Origin: JANQPX01 sp965204405
GTDB taxonomy: Bacteria; Pseudomonadota; Alphaproteobacteria; Geminicoccales; Geminicoccaceae
Direction of reading: 5' to 3'
Length of the DNA: 64,000 nt
Assembly: GCA_965204405.1 (NCBI GenBank)
Contig: CBDBEN010000005.1
Location: 2,542,001-2,606,000, forward strand
How positions within the stretch are numbered: position 1 is the stretch's first letter; each line of letters opens with the position of its first letter. The notes below the pieces were generated by a model, which saw only the letters and a list, made by a program, of their open reading frames with translations, had not been told where the DNA came from and did not search any database. Positions 7,882 to 16,880 of the stretch are shown piece by piece. A program made the translations under genes and the position numbers.

Positions 7882-8028
7882 TTACCTTTCATTGTCATCG
7901 AAAAGGACACGCTCGGCATCCCCGTCTAGGTCATCGAATTGGCCGTTGTGCAAAGCCCAGAGGAAGGCGGCAAGGCCCAGGAAGCCTAGAAATAAAGCGA
8001 TCGGGATGAGGTAGATCAGGACGTCCAT
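7882..8028 (-). CDS. ccoS: Cytochrome oxidase maturation protein CcoS
   Basis: A 48-residue protein. It opens MDVLIYLIPIALFLG with one membrane helix, continues AAFLWALHNGQFDDLDGDAERVL (a conserved CcoS segment, given here in part: WALHNGQFDDLDG), and ends in an acidic tail. It overlaps the end of ccoI by 13 bp and is the last gene of the cco unit, its usual place. CcoS is required for cofactor (heme and copper) assembly into the cbb3 oxidase. Confidence 0.92.
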   Translation of the reverse strand: MDVLIYLIPIALFLGFLGLAAFLWALHNGQFDDLDGDAERVLFDDNER

Positions 8029-10232
8029 GCGGCTTGTCCTCTGCTTAGCCGAAGTGCATTGACGACAACGATCAACGATGACGCCGACATGCAGATGGCC
8101 GCGATGAGAGGCGTGACCAGGCCGGCGACGGCGAGCGGAATGGTGATCAGGTTGTAGGCAAGCGCAAGGCCGAGATTTTGCCTGACCAGTCGAGACGCCC
8201 GCCGTGCTGTGAGCAGGGCCTCGGCTACTGGGCCGAGATGGCGACCCTGAAAGACAGCATCGGCGGCTGCTTGACTGATATCGACAGCGCTGGCCGGAGA
8301 CAGTGAAACATGCGCGGCAGCAAGCGCAGCGGCGTCATTGAGACCGTCGCCAACCATCAGAACAGTGTGTTGGTCCGCAGCAAGCTGTTCGAGTTTCTCG
8401 ACTTTTTCAGCGGGCGTGCAGGCTGCCTGCCAATGCTCTATTCCGAGTTCGGAAGCGGCGGCCTCGACCGTTGACCTGCGGTCGCCGGACAGGATGGCGG
8501 TCATAAGCGACCGGCGCTTCAACGCTGTGATTACCGGCTTGGAATCATCGCGCAGCCGGTCGTCGAAGGCGAAGCGAACGCACCGCCCGTCGGCGGCGAG
8601 CCAAAGTTCAAGGCCTGTTTCATCCTCGTCGTCGACACCGCACCAAAGCCGGCTGCCGAGGCGGACTTCGCCGTCCGGTCCGGAGAGCCGAAGCCCTCTG
8701 CCTGGAACTTCTTCGACCCCGGTCGCTGCCGACACGTCTGGGGCTGCCGCAACGATGGCACGGGCAAGCGGATGCCGGCTTGCTGCCGCAAGAGAGGCGG
8801 CGAGGTGGAGGTCGGTTGATGTGATGGTCTGACTCAGGCGTAAGGTAGGCTGCCCCTCGGTGAGGGTCCCGGTTTTATCGAAGACGACGGTGTCGATCTC
8901 GGCTAGGCGTTCGAGAGCGGTTGCAGACTTCAGGAGGATACCTTGGCGCAGCAGTGCACCGCTCGCAATCACCTGCACCGCAGGTACGGCGAGGCCGAGC
9001 GCACAGGGGCAGGTGATGATCAGGACCGAGACGGCGTAAAGCAAAGCGGTTTGCCAGGATGCGTCGAGCAGGAACGTCCATCCCAGGAACGTAGCAAGCG
9101 CCAAGCCATGAACCACCGGTGCGTACCAGCCGGCGATGCGGTCGGCAAGCACCACATAGCGACCGCGCCGCTGCTCGGCCAACTCCATCAGCCGGACGAT
9201 CTCGGCGAGTAGCGTTCCTTCACCGATGGCGGTGATTTCCACTTCGATCGGGGCTGCGATGTTCAGGGTCCCGGCGAACACCCGGTCGCCTTTGTTGAGA
9301 GCGGCCGGCACGGATTCACCGGTAATCAGGCTGGTGTCGATCTCGGAGCGACCTAGAAGGACCCACCCATCAACACCGATGCGCTCGCCGGCGGCGACCA
9401 GCACTTTCATGCCGATAGCAGCATCCTTTATTGGCACGGCGCTACGCTGTCCATCCGGTTCGATCACGGTAATCGGAGCTTGATCAAGACTCAGCAGGTG
9501 CTCTGCAGCATGGCGTGCCTTGCCACGGGCGCGTCGGTCGAGATAGCGGCCGAGCAGTAGGAAGAACAGGAGCATGATCGCACTCTCGAAATAGACATGC
9601 TCACCGCCGCGGATGGTCTCGAACAGGCTCATGCCGCTCGCCAAGAGGATTGCCAGCGAGATCGGTACATCCATGTTGGTGCCGCGGCGTGTGAGCGCAC
9701 GCAGAGCGGACTCGAAGAAGGGGCGGCCAGCATAAACGACGGCGGGAAGAACGATCAGGGCCGAGAACCAGTGCAACAAGGACCGGGTGGCAGGACCCAT
9801 GTCAGTGCCTGCCCAGACCGACACGGAGAGTAGCATGACATTGGCGGCTGCAAAGCCGGCGACGGTCATGGCGCGCAGGAGCTTCTTCTCGAGGATTTCG
9901 TCCGTGGAGCCAAGTGTTTCGGGGTCGTAGAGCCGGGCAGGGTAGCCTAGGTCTCCGAGCGTCTGGATTACCTCGTCAACGATATCGGCCGTGCCGGCTA
10001 GGCCGGCAGAGGTGACGACCATGAGCCGTCGGGTGGTAAGGTTGAGGCGCGCTTGCTCGACGCCTGCCAGCTTGCCGACTTCACGCTCGATCTTGCGCAT
10101 GCAGCTGCCGCAATGGACGTTCTCGACCATAAAATAGCTGGTCGTGCCAGTAGCATCGGCTTGCTCAAATTGAGAGGCGTCGTCGTTGGGTGTTGCGGTC
10201 GCCGGGCTGAGCGGCAGGATGGAAGTGCTCAT
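8016..10232 (-). CDS. ccoI: Copper-transporting P1B-type ATPase CcoI/FixI
   Basis: A 738-residue pump from the ATG at 10232, which overlaps the ccoH stop as ATGA. In that numbering there is a heavy-metal-associated domain with C41 and C44 (VHCGSCMRK). Membrane helices follow, then TGES near 304, the transmembrane CPC at about 408-410, the phosphorylation motif DKTGT with D452, the SRHP nucleotide-binding His-Pro, and GDGLNDAAAL. CcoI exports Cu(I) across the inner membrane for the CuB site of cbb3 oxidase and does not confer bulk copper resistance. Its position between ccoH and ccoS supports this assignment. An upstream extension of the frame to 10304 is unlikely to be translated. Confidence 0.95.
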   Translation of the reverse strand: MSTSILPLSPATATPNDDASQFEQADATGTTSYFMVENVHCGSCMRKIEREVGKLAGVEQARLNLTTRRLMVVTSAGLAGTADIVDEVIQTLGDLGYPARLYDPETLGSTDEILEKKLLRAMTVAGFAAANVMLLSVSVWAGTDMGPATRSLLHWFSALIVLPAVVYAGRPFFESALRALTRRGTNMDVPISLAILLASGMSLFETIRGGEHVYFESAIMLLFFLLLGRYLDRRARGKARHAAEHLLSLDQAPITVIEPDGQRSAVPIKDAAIGMKVLVAAGERIGVDGWVLLGRSEIDTSLITGESVPAALNKGDRVFAGTLNIAAPIEVEITAIGEGTLLAEIVRLMELAEQRRGRYVVLADRIAGWYAPVVHGLALATFLGWTFLLDASWQTALLYAVSVLIITCPCALGLAVPAVQVIASGALLRQGILLKSATALERLAEIDTVVFDKTGTLTEGQPTLRLSQTITSTDLHLAASLAAASRHPLARAIVAAAPDVSAATGVEEVPGRGLRLSGPDGEVRLGSRLWCGVDDEDETGLELWLAADGRCVRFAFDDRLRDDSKPVITALKRRSLMTAILSGDRRSTVEAAASELGIEHWQAACTPAEKVEKLEQLAADQHTVLMVGDGLNDAAALAAAHVSLSPASAVDISQAAADAVFQGRHLGPVAEALLTARRASRLVRQNLGLALAYNLITIPLAVAGLVTPLIAAICMSASSLIVVVNALRLSRGQAAWTS

Positions 10233-10756
10233 GGCCCTGCATGAATGCGTTCGGTGAGGCGATAGGTTTTGTCGCGGGCCATGGCGGTGAGCTGGATATC
10301 CCATTGGCCAGGAAGCGGCAGAGCTGTCTCGGTACCATAGCGGCCATGCCCCTGATGATCGAGGCGAACGGTCAGATCATGCCCCTCTTGCACCGGACGC
10401 AGCAGAGCAGCTTCGACCTTCGCCGAAGTGATGGGACTGCCCAGACGATCGTTGAGCTGCAAGTCCAGCACCACCCGCTGATCACCTAAGGTCGTCACGA
10501 CAAAGTCTGCCTCCCATCCCAGGTTCTCCTGTTCCGCAGCTGCCGCCAGGCGGTTGTTGTAGTTGAGGCCTTTTTCGTAGGCGTTGGTGGTCTCAAGGCC
10601 GGTGAAGGTCGAGACGGCGATGACGATCATCGTCCCGTTGGCCGCCAAGACAAGGAAGAAAAGGCCGACGAACACCCAGGGGATCCAATGGCCGAAGAAG
10701 GCGCCGGTTCGTGGTGATTTGCCGGTGTTGTCCAAGGGCAGGGTGCTCGCCATCAT
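10229..10756 (-). CDS. ccoH: cbb3 oxidase assembly protein CcoH/FixH
   Basis: A 175-residue protein with one membrane helix at about residues 25-48 (WIPWVFVGLFFLVLAANG) and a periplasmic beta-rich domain. The helix is followed by the family segment TTNAYEKGLNYN. FixH/CcoH is needed for stable assembly of cbb3 oxidase and works with CcoI. The start overlaps the ccoG stop as ATGA, and the stop overlaps the ccoI start in the same way, so G-H-I are tightly coupled. Confidence 0.93.
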   Translation of the reverse strand: MMASTLPLDNTGKSPRTGAFFGHWIPWVFVGLFFLVLAANGTMIVIAVSTFTGLETTNAYEKGLNYNNRLAAAAEQENLGWEADFVVTTLGDQRVVLDLQLNDRLGSPITSAKVEAALLRPVQEGHDLTVRLDHQGHGRYGTETALPLPGQWDIQLTAMARDKTYRLTERIHAGP

Positions 10757-12225
10757 TTGGGTCCTCTGAAGATGGTCTCGAAGCCGAAGGCCTCGCCATC
10801 GTTCTGGTCGGTCAGCACGACATGCAGATCCTGCACTGCCTCGCGCACCGAAGCCGCCGGCGCTGTAACGAAAATATGGTAGGTGGAGACCTGATCCGGC
10901 TTGGCTTCGAGGAGGGTGGATTGCGTGCCGCCGTTCTTCAGGCCGAGAACCTTGAGGGTCGCCCCGTCAAGGCCTTTCAGGGTCAACTCATAAGTCTTGG
11001 GCTCGCGTACTTGGTTCAGGACTTTGATGGTGTAGCCATTGCGGATACTGCCGTCTGCGAGCTTGACGAACAACGGATTGCGGTCGGGAAGTACGTTCAA
11101 ATCGAGACTGTCACGAGTGGTAAGGCCGAACAGTACACCGATGCCTAGAATTGCGAGGATGACCACGTAGATGATGGTGCGCGGCCGCACCAGCCGGTTT
11201 TGGTTCGGCTTGCCGACCTCACGGTTCCGTTGATTGCGCTCGGTATCCAGGGTGATCAGGTTCAAGGGCCGGTCGACCTTGGCCATGACCTGATTGCAGG
11301 CATCGACGCAAAGCCCGCAACCGATACATTCGAGTTGCAGGCCGTCGCGGATATCGATGCCCATCGGACAGACGGCGACGCATTGATTGCAGGCAACGCA
11401 ATCCCCTCTGCCTTCCCAACTGGTGTCCTTCTTGTGAGGGCCGCGCGGCTCACCCCGCCAGGTTTCATAAGTGACGACGTAGCTGTCCTGGTCCAGCAAA
11501 GCGGCCTGGATACGCGGCCAGGGGCACATATAGGTGCAGACCTGCTCCCGCGCCCAGCCTGCCAAAAGATAGGTTGTGGCGGTAAACAGGCCGAAGAAGA
11601 AATAGACGGCAAGGCTGGCACCACCGGTTAGGATGTCATAGGTGACGGTCGGCGCGTCGCTGAAGTACATGATCCAAGCACCGCCGGTGGCAGCCGCAAT
11701 CAAGAGCCACGCGATGTGGGTCAAGCCTTTCTTGACCAGCTTGTCTCTTGTCCACGGTTGCTTGTCCAAACGGATCCGCGCGCCCCGATCGCCCTGTATC
11801 TTGCGCTCGACCCACATGAAGAGGTCGGTCCAGACAGTTTGCGGGCAGGTGAAGCCGCACCAGACGCGACCGCCGATCGCGGTTGCGAGAAAGAGACCGA
11901 AGGAGGCCGCCATCAGCAGAAAAGTTAGGTAATAGATTTCCTGAGGCCAGATCTCGATGAAGAAGAAGTAGAGGCGCCGGCCCGGCATATCGACCAGCAC
12001 CGCCTGATCGGGTGCTGCCGGGCCACGGTCCCATCTTATCCAGGGAACGATGTAGTAGAGGCCGAGCAAAACCAGCAGGACTGCCCATTTTATGCGCCGA
12101 AAGAGGCCCTTGACTACCTTGGGGTAGATCTGCACTCGGCTGGCATAGAGCGGATCCTCTTTTTGCTCCTTGAACGACCGCGCATCCTCGGTTGCGACAC
12201 CGGTATGGCTTGCGGCTGCGTCCAT
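10753..12225 (-). CDS. ccoG: Membrane ferredoxin-like cbb3 maturation protein CcoG/FixG
   Basis: A 490-residue polytopic protein. Membrane helices occur around residues 46-62, 97-118, 168-188 and 205-222, with a further one near 345-365. Conserved cytoplasmic/membrane cysteines are in GFTCPQT and CTYMCPW. Two 4Fe-4S motifs are complete: C276-x2-C279-x2-C282-x3-C286 and C300-x2-C303-x2-C306-x3-C310. A C-terminal immunoglobulin-like FixG domain is periplasmic. CcoG is a copper-reducing protein that supplies Cu(I) to the assembly pathway. It is 18 bp downstream of ccoP. Confidence 0.95.
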   Translation of the reverse strand: MDAAASHTGVATEDARSFKEQKEDPLYASRVQIYPKVVKGLFRRIKWAVLLVLLGLYYIVPWIRWDRGPAAPDQAVLVDMPGRRLYFFFIEIWPQEIYYLTFLLMAASFGLFLATAIGGRVWCGFTCPQTVWTDLFMWVERKIQGDRGARIRLDKQPWTRDKLVKKGLTHIAWLLIAAATGGAWIMYFSDAPTVTYDILTGGASLAVYFFFGLFTATTYLLAGWAREQVCTYMCPWPRIQAALLDQDSYVVTYETWRGEPRGPHKKDTSWEGRGDCVACNQCVAVCPMGIDIRDGLQLECIGCGLCVDACNQVMAKVDRPLNLITLDTERNQRNREVGKPNQNRLVRPRTIIYVVILAILGIGVLFGLTTRDSLDLNVLPDRNPLFVKLADGSIRNGYTIKVLNQVREPKTYELTLKGLDGATLKVLGLKNGGTQSTLLEAKPDQVSTYHIFVTAPAASVREAVQDLHVVLTDQNDGEAFGFETIFRGPK

Positions 12226-12243
12226 GGATGCTCCTGCCTCGCC

Positions 12244-13113
12244 CTACTGACCACCGCCCAGGGAATGGACATAAACGGTCAGAATTTTGATGGTCTCTTC
12301 ATCGAGACGGCCGAGCCAGGCGGGCATCACGCCATGGCGCGGGTCGGCGATCTGCGCGGCAATGGCTTCAGGTGTCTCGCCATAGAGCCAGATCTGGTCA
12401 GCCAGACTGGGTGCTCCCATCTCCACCACGCCCTCACCCTGCTCGCCATGGCAAGCCACACACTGCTCCTCATACAGGGCGCGGCCCTGCTCGGTGATGT
12501 TAGCGTCGGCGCCTTGGTCGGACAGGGAGAGCAAATATTGGGTAATCGCCTCGATCTCTTCGCGCTCCAAAAGCTCGTCACGGCCAAAGGCTGGCATTTC
12601 GTTGAAGCGGGTTTCGTCATGGTCGCTTCTGATACCATAGTTGATGGTGGCCTGGATGTCGTGAAGCGATCCGCCCCAGATCCAGTCATCATCGCCGAGA
12701 GCCGGGTAGGGGCCCTGGCCGGCGCCGCCGAGCGCATGACAGGGTGCGCAATTGTCGGAGAATGCGGCCTCGCCGCCAGCGAGTGCGAAACTCAATAGTT
12801 CCGGGTCAGCCGCAATCTCGGCGGGGGTCGCATCGTGAATGCGTTCGAGATATTGAGCGCGGCCAGCCTCGGCAACGGCGATACGCTGATCCAGTTCGAC
12901 CCGCTGATTAGACCCGATGATTCCGCCAAAATAGCCAGTGACATAGGGCCAGCTCGGGTAGAGAACCCACCAGACCACCGAGTAGACGATACAGGCGTAA
13001 AAAGTATAGAGCCACCATTTAGGCAACGGCGTGTTTAGCTCCTTGATGCCATCCCATTCGTGACCGGTGGTATTGCGCCCGGTAATCGGGTCTCTTTCGA
13101 TCTGCGTGGACAT
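12244..13113 (-). CDS. ccoP: cbb3 oxidase diheme cytochrome c subunit CcoP
   Basis: A 289-residue subunit with one or two N-terminal membrane helices (WWLYTFYACIVYSVVWWVLY from about residue 33). Two c-type heme sites follow: C122-x2-C125-H126 (CAPCH) and C218-x2-C221-H222 (CVACH). Axial methionines are plausible in NEMPAFG and GVMPAWLG. It transfers electrons to the CcoO/CcoN core. It follows ccoQ by 3 bp in the canonical N-O-Q-P order. Confidence 0.96.
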   Translation of the reverse strand: MSTQIERDPITGRNTTGHEWDGIKELNTPLPKWWLYTFYACIVYSVVWWVLYPSWPYVTGYFGGIIGSNQRVELDQRIAVAEAGRAQYLERIHDATPAEIAADPELLSFALAGGEAAFSDNCAPCHALGGAGQGPYPALGDDDWIWGGSLHDIQATINYGIRSDHDETRFNEMPAFGRDELLEREEIEAITQYLLSLSDQGADANITEQGRALYEEQCVACHGEQGEGVVEMGAPSLADQIWLYGETPEAIAAQIADPRHGVMPAWLGRLDEETIKILTVYVHSLGGGQ

Positions 13114-13116
13114 GGT

Positions 13117-13275
13117 TCAGCCTTCCACCTTATCGTCGTCGAGCGGGATTTTTCCATATTGTTCGAACCTGGCCTTGTTACTCGGCCAGAAAGCCCACGC
13201 GACGATACCGAGAAACAATAGCGTCCCCCAAAGCGGCCAGAGCGTGTTGGCAAAGTGGTAAATCTGCTCGAACAT
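13117..13275 (-). CDS. ccoQ: cbb3 oxidase subunit CcoQ
   Basis: A 52-residue protein. It begins MFEQIYHFANTLWPLWGTLLF and so carries one membrane helix, followed by AWAFWPSNKARFEQYGKIPL and an acidic C-terminal tail. The helix, the F-x-P-x-x-K turn after it, and the position between ccoO and ccoP are all typical of CcoQ, which stabilises the complex. It is easily missed because of its size. Confidence 0.94.
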   Translation of the reverse strand: MFEQIYHFANTLWPLWGTLLFLGIVAWAFWPSNKARFEQYGKIPLDDDKVEG

Positions 13276-13297
13276 GGTGGTTGCCCGTCCGTTTTCG

Positions 13298-14023
13298 CTA
13301 TTGGATGATGTCTTCGGTCTTGATGTCGGTAAAGTCGATCATTCGCCCGAGGATCTGGAGATAGGCGATCATTGCATCCATCTCGGTCAAGCGCCCTGGG
13401 TCACCATCGAAATCGCCGACTGCGGCCTTGGGATAGCGCGCGAGCAACGCATCATGGTCGCCGTCGGGATCGGCCTGGGCCACCAGATCGGCTTTAGCCA
13501 TCTCGACCATCTCTTCTGAATAGGGAACGCCGACGGCAATGTTGGCCTTGAGGTGGTCGGCAATGTCGTTCACGCTGATGTTGCGCACGGCGAGGTGGGG
13601 ATAGGGCGGCATGATCGATTCGGGCACCACCTCCTGCGGCTTGATCATGTGCGCGACATGCCAGTCATTGGAATATTTGCCGCCGACCCGTGCGAGATCC
13701 GGGCCGGTGCGTTTCGAGCCCCATTGAAACGGGTGGTCGTACATGCTCTCGGCAGCCAGGCTGTAGTGGCCGTAGCGCTCGACCTCGTCGCGGAACGGGC
13801 GGATCATCTGACTGTGACAGTTGTAGCACCCTTCCCGGATATAGACATTGCGGCCGGCAAGTTCCAAAGGCGAGTAGGGACGAACCCCGTCGACCTCCTC
13901 GATTGTGCTCTCGATGGTGTAGAGCGGCACGATCTCTACCAGGCCGCCGATCGATACTGTGACCAGGGTGAGGACCGCCATCAGGACGACGTTGGTTTCG
14001 ATTTTCTCGTGTTTCTTCCACAT
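13298..14023 (-). CDS. ccoO: cbb3 oxidase monoheme cytochrome c subunit CcoO
   Basis: A 241-residue subunit with an N-terminal membrane anchor (about residues 11-33) and one c-type heme motif, C66-x2-C69-H70 in EGCYNCHSQMIRP. The family segments QWGSKRTGPDLARVGGKYSN (position about 100) and MPPYPHL, which holds the axial Met, are present. It begins 12 bp after the ccoN stop. Confidence 0.96.
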   Translation of the reverse strand: MWKKHEKIETNVVLMAVLTLVTVSIGGLVEIVPLYTIESTIEEVDGVRPYSPLELAGRNVYIREGCYNCHSQMIRPFRDEVERYGHYSLAAESMYDHPFQWGSKRTGPDLARVGGKYSNDWHVAHMIKPQEVVPESIMPPYPHLAVRNISVNDIADHLKANIAVGVPYSEEMVEMAKADLVAQADPDGDHDALLARYPKAAVGDFDGDPGRLTEMDAMIAYLQILGRMIDFTDIKTEDIIQ

Positions 14024-14035
14024 ATCCCGATCTCG

Positions 14036-15526
14036 CTATTCAGCTGGGGTGGCGACGGGAAGCTGGGCACCGAGGCTTTCCTCGGCCCGGACGTCGCCCT
14101 TGGCTGTGCGCCAGAGATTGTAGACCATGACCAGCGACCCAGCGAGGAACAGCACCCCGCCAAACGCCCGGATCACATAGAAGGGATGCATCGCCTCGAC
14201 GGTCTCAATAAACGCATACTGCAAGAATCCGAGGTCGTCGTACGACCGCCACATCAGACCCTGCATGATGCCGGAGACCCACATCGCGGTGATGTAGAGG
14301 ACGATGCCGAGTGTCGCGATCCAAAAATGCACTTCCACAAGTTTTAGCGAGTAGAGCCGGGCACGACCCCAGAGCTTGGGCACCAGGAAGTAGAGCGCGC
14401 CGAAGGAGACGAAGGCGACCCAGCCGAGGGCGCCCGAATGCACATGGCCGATGGTCCAGTCGGTATAGTGGCTGAGTGCATTCACCTGGCGGATCGACAT
14501 CAGCGGCCCCTCGAAGGTGCTCATGCCGTAAAAGGCGATCGAAACCACCAGCATGCGCAGCACCGGATCGGTTCGCAACTTGTCCCAGGCACCGGACAAG
14601 GTCATCAGCCCGTTGATCATGCCGCCCCAGGAGGGCATCCACAGCATCACCGAAAAGGTCATGCCCAGCATCTGTGCCCAATCGGGCAGCGCTGTGTAAT
14701 GAAGGTGATGAGGCCCCGCCCAGATGTAGAGAAAAATCAGTGCCCAGAAATGGATGATCGAGAGGCGGTAGGAATAAACCGGGCGCTCGGCCTGCTTGGG
14801 CACGAAGTAGTACATCATGCCGAGAAAGCCGGCGGTCAGGAAAAAGCCGACGGCGTTATGGCCGTACCACCACTGAGTGAGCGCATCCTGAACACCGGAA
14901 AACAAGGAATAGCTCTTGATGCCGAAAAACGAAACCGGCACGGCCAGATTGTTCACGATGTGCAGCATCGCGACCGTAATGATGAAGGCAAGGTAGAACC
15001 AGTTGGCCACATAAATGTGGGGTTCGCTGCGCTTCAGGATCGTGCCCGCAAAGATCACCAGATACACGACCCAGACCAGGGTGAGCCAGAGGTCGACATA
15101 CCATTCGGGCTCGGCATATTCACGGGACTGGGTGACGCCGAGCACGTAGCCGGAAGCGGCGAGCACGATAAAAAGCTGGTAGCCCCAGAACAGGAATGCG
15201 GCAAGAGCCTGGCCGCCGAACAGGGAAGCTCGACAGGTGCGCTGCACCACATAGAGTGAGGTGGCGATCAAGGCGTTGCCGCCGAAGGCGAAGATGGCTG
15301 CTGAGGTGTGAACGGGACGAAGACGGCCGAAAGTAGTCCATTCCAGGCCGAGATTTAGGATCGGAAAGGCTAGTTGGAACGCGATGAAGGTACCCATCGC
15401 GAATGCTACGACGCCCCAAAAACTGGTGGCGATCACGAACAGCCGGATGACCTCTTCGTTATAGGCGGCCTTGCCGGCATCTCTCGTAACGCCGTCCTGA
15501 ACCGCATCGATCGTACTTGCCGTCAC
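14036..15526 (-). CDS. ccoN: cbb3 oxidase catalytic subunit CcoN
   Basis: The heme-copper oxidase subunit I of the cbb3 type, about 496 residues, with twelve membrane helices. The high-spin heme/CuB region includes WAGPHHLHYTALPDW, and the low-spin heme ligands lie in RPVHTSAA and DWTIGHVHSGALGW. The frame is open from 15565. However, a FixK-dependent transcript from the box at 15592-15605 would start near 15557, and GTG 15526 has GGAGAG just upstream, so GTG 15526 is preferred. It is the first gene of the ccoNOQP-GHIS unit and catalyses O2 reduction at high affinity. Confidence 0.95.
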   Translation of the reverse strand: MTASTIDAVQDGVTRDAGKAAYNEEVIRLFVIATSFWGVVAFAMGTFIAFQLAFPILNLGLEWTTFGRLRPVHTSAAIFAFGGNALIATSLYVVQRTCRASLFGGQALAAFLFWGYQLFIVLAASGYVLGVTQSREYAEPEWYVDLWLTLVWVVYLVIFAGTILKRSEPHIYVANWFYLAFIITVAMLHIVNNLAVPVSFFGIKSYSLFSGVQDALTQWWYGHNAVGFFLTAGFLGMMYYFVPKQAERPVYSYRLSIIHFWALIFLYIWAGPHHLHYTALPDWAQMLGMTFSVMLWMPSWGGMINGLMTLSGAWDKLRTDPVLRMLVVSIAFYGMSTFEGPLMSIRQVNALSHYTDWTIGHVHSGALGWVAFVSFGALYFLVPKLWGRARLYSLKLVEVHFWIATLGIVLYITAMWVSGIMQGLMWRSYDDLGFLQYAFIETVEAMHPFYVIRAFGGVLFLAGSLVMVYNLWRTAKGDVRAEESLGAQLPVATPAE

Positions 15527-15591
15527 GATGCTCTCCGCTCGATCGGTAACTTTACCCAAAGGCAACTTAGGGAACGCGCCAGGAACGCGAC

Positions 15592-15605
15592 TTGACTTAG
15601 ATCAA
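15592..15605. promoter_or_regulatory. Perfect FixK/FNR-type box at the ccoN promoter
   Basis: TTGACTTAGATCAA has both TTGA and TCAA half sites at the correct N6 spacing. Its centre is about 72 bases before the preferred ccoN GTG. It also lies about 116 bases before the divergent DUF2189 gene, so it could serve both directions. FixK-type regulators bind such sites near -41.5. Confidence 0.85.
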
Positions 15606-15714
15606 GGGAAGCTCATCCCGATTGTTCAATGATAGGTCTCGAATTATCGCATTGATTGCGCCGTTACGATCGCGCAAACCCGAAAATGCGATGGGATAAC
15701 AATGAGCAAATGAC

Positions 15715-16518
15715 ATGGCCAATGCTGCTTCCGCCACGCCGCCAAGTACCGGCACTGCTACGCCAGCCATCACTCTTGTGAAGGTTCCGCTGGATCGTCC
15801 TTGGTCCTGGCTGGCCAAGGGGTTTTCCGACCTGCGTCGAGCACCTGCAGTCAGCCTTGGTTACGGCGTGGTGTTCGCCGTCGCCGGCTATCTCTTGATC
15901 GGCAGCCTTTGGGCTTTAGACTGGCTCTATCTGACCTTGCCGCTGGCAGCAGGCTTCATGATTGTCGGACCGTTGTTTGCCGTCGGGCTATATGAAGTTA
16001 GCAGGCGATTGGAGCAAGGCGAGCCGGTGAGCTTTGGTGCAGCTCTTGCTGCTTGGCGGCGGAATGGCGGTCAGATCGGACTGATGGGTATCGCCCTATT
16101 GCTTCTCATGTTCGCATGGCTGCGATTGGCGGCGCTGATCTTCATGTTGTTTTTCGGCCTGAAACCGCCTGCTCTCGACCAGCTGGTGCAGCAGACCCTG
16201 CTCAACCCCGAAGCCCTGCCATTTTTAGTTATCGGCAGTCTCATCGGCGCCTTTCTTTCCCTGCTCGCCTTCGCCATCAGCGTGATCTCGATACCGCTGC
16301 TTTTGGATCGCCCCCAAGCCAATGTGTTCACCGCCATCAGCACCAGCATTCAAGCGGTCAGGACCAATCCCGCACCGATGCTGTTTTGGGGCGCATTGAT
16401 CGTGCTGTTTGTCGGCGCCGGCCTTGCAACCTTTCTCCTCGGCCTGATCATCACACTCCCTCTGATCGGCCATGCAAGCTGGCACGCCTATCATGATCTC
16501 ACTCAAAAGGAGGCCTAG
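15715..16518 (+). CDS. DUF2189 integral membrane protein divergent from ccoN
   Basis: A 267-residue protein with about six membrane helices after a short polar N terminus. The DUF2189 pattern is seen as WLAKGFSDLRRAPAVSLGYG, then the helix region at residues 58-90, and GPLFAVGLYEVSRRLEQGEPVSF, which I cite by position (about residues 84-106). Members are often encoded beside cbb3 oxidase genes, but their role is undefined. It shares the intergenic region and the FixK-type box with ccoN, suggesting co-induction at low oxygen. Confidence 0.87.
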   Translation: MANAASATPPSTGTATPAITLVKVPLDRPWSWLAKGFSDLRRAPAVSLGYGVVFAVAGYLLIGSLWALDWLYLTLPLAAGFMIVGPLFAVGLYEVSRRLEQGEPVSFGAALAAWRRNGGQIGLMGIALLLLMFAWLRLAALIFMLFFGLKPPALDQLVQQTLLNPEALPFLVIGSLIGAFLSLLAFAISVISIPLLLDRPQANVFTAISTSIQAVRTNPAPMLFWGALIVLFVGAGLATFLLGLIITLPLIGHASWHAYHDLTQKEA

Positions 16519-16521
16519 GAC

Positions 16522-16704
16522 ATGCAGCGCGATCTGACCGGTGCCTGGATCCTCGGCATCATCATGGGTGCCCTCGCCCTGCTCGGCATCATCATGGCAA
16601 GTGGCGCCGTCGATCCGATTTTTCATGGCACCGGTCTTGCCCTTACCGCCTTTGGCGTCCTGTTCGTGTTCATCCTGATCAAGCAAAACACTGGAGTGAA
16701 ATAA
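16522..16704 (+). CDS. Small two-helix membrane protein downstream of DUF2189
   Basis: A 60-residue protein with two hydrophobic segments (WILGIIMGALALLGIIMAS and GLALTAFGVLFVFILI) joined by a short polar loop and ending in a basic tail. It starts 3 bp after the DUF2189 stop with AAAGGAGG upstream, so the two are almost certainly co-transcribed. I do not recognise a family function. The context suggests an accessory membrane protein of the microaerobic respiration block. Confidence 0.7.
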   Translation: MQRDLTGAWILGIIMGALALLGIIMASGAVDPIFHGTGLALTAFGVLFVFILIKQNTGVK

Positions 16705-16880
16705 CGCCGGCCACACTCGCGGAATGCTAATGGTATGACCACTTCATCTGGTTCCCGCTGCATTTGCGTACGGCGCGAAGAAACCCGACGGTATGCGGGA
16801 TCTTGCCGGTAAGCCTGCAGGTGCATTCGTTCCGAACATACCGCTAGCGGTTTTATGCATCGAATGGAGAGAAAACAGCC

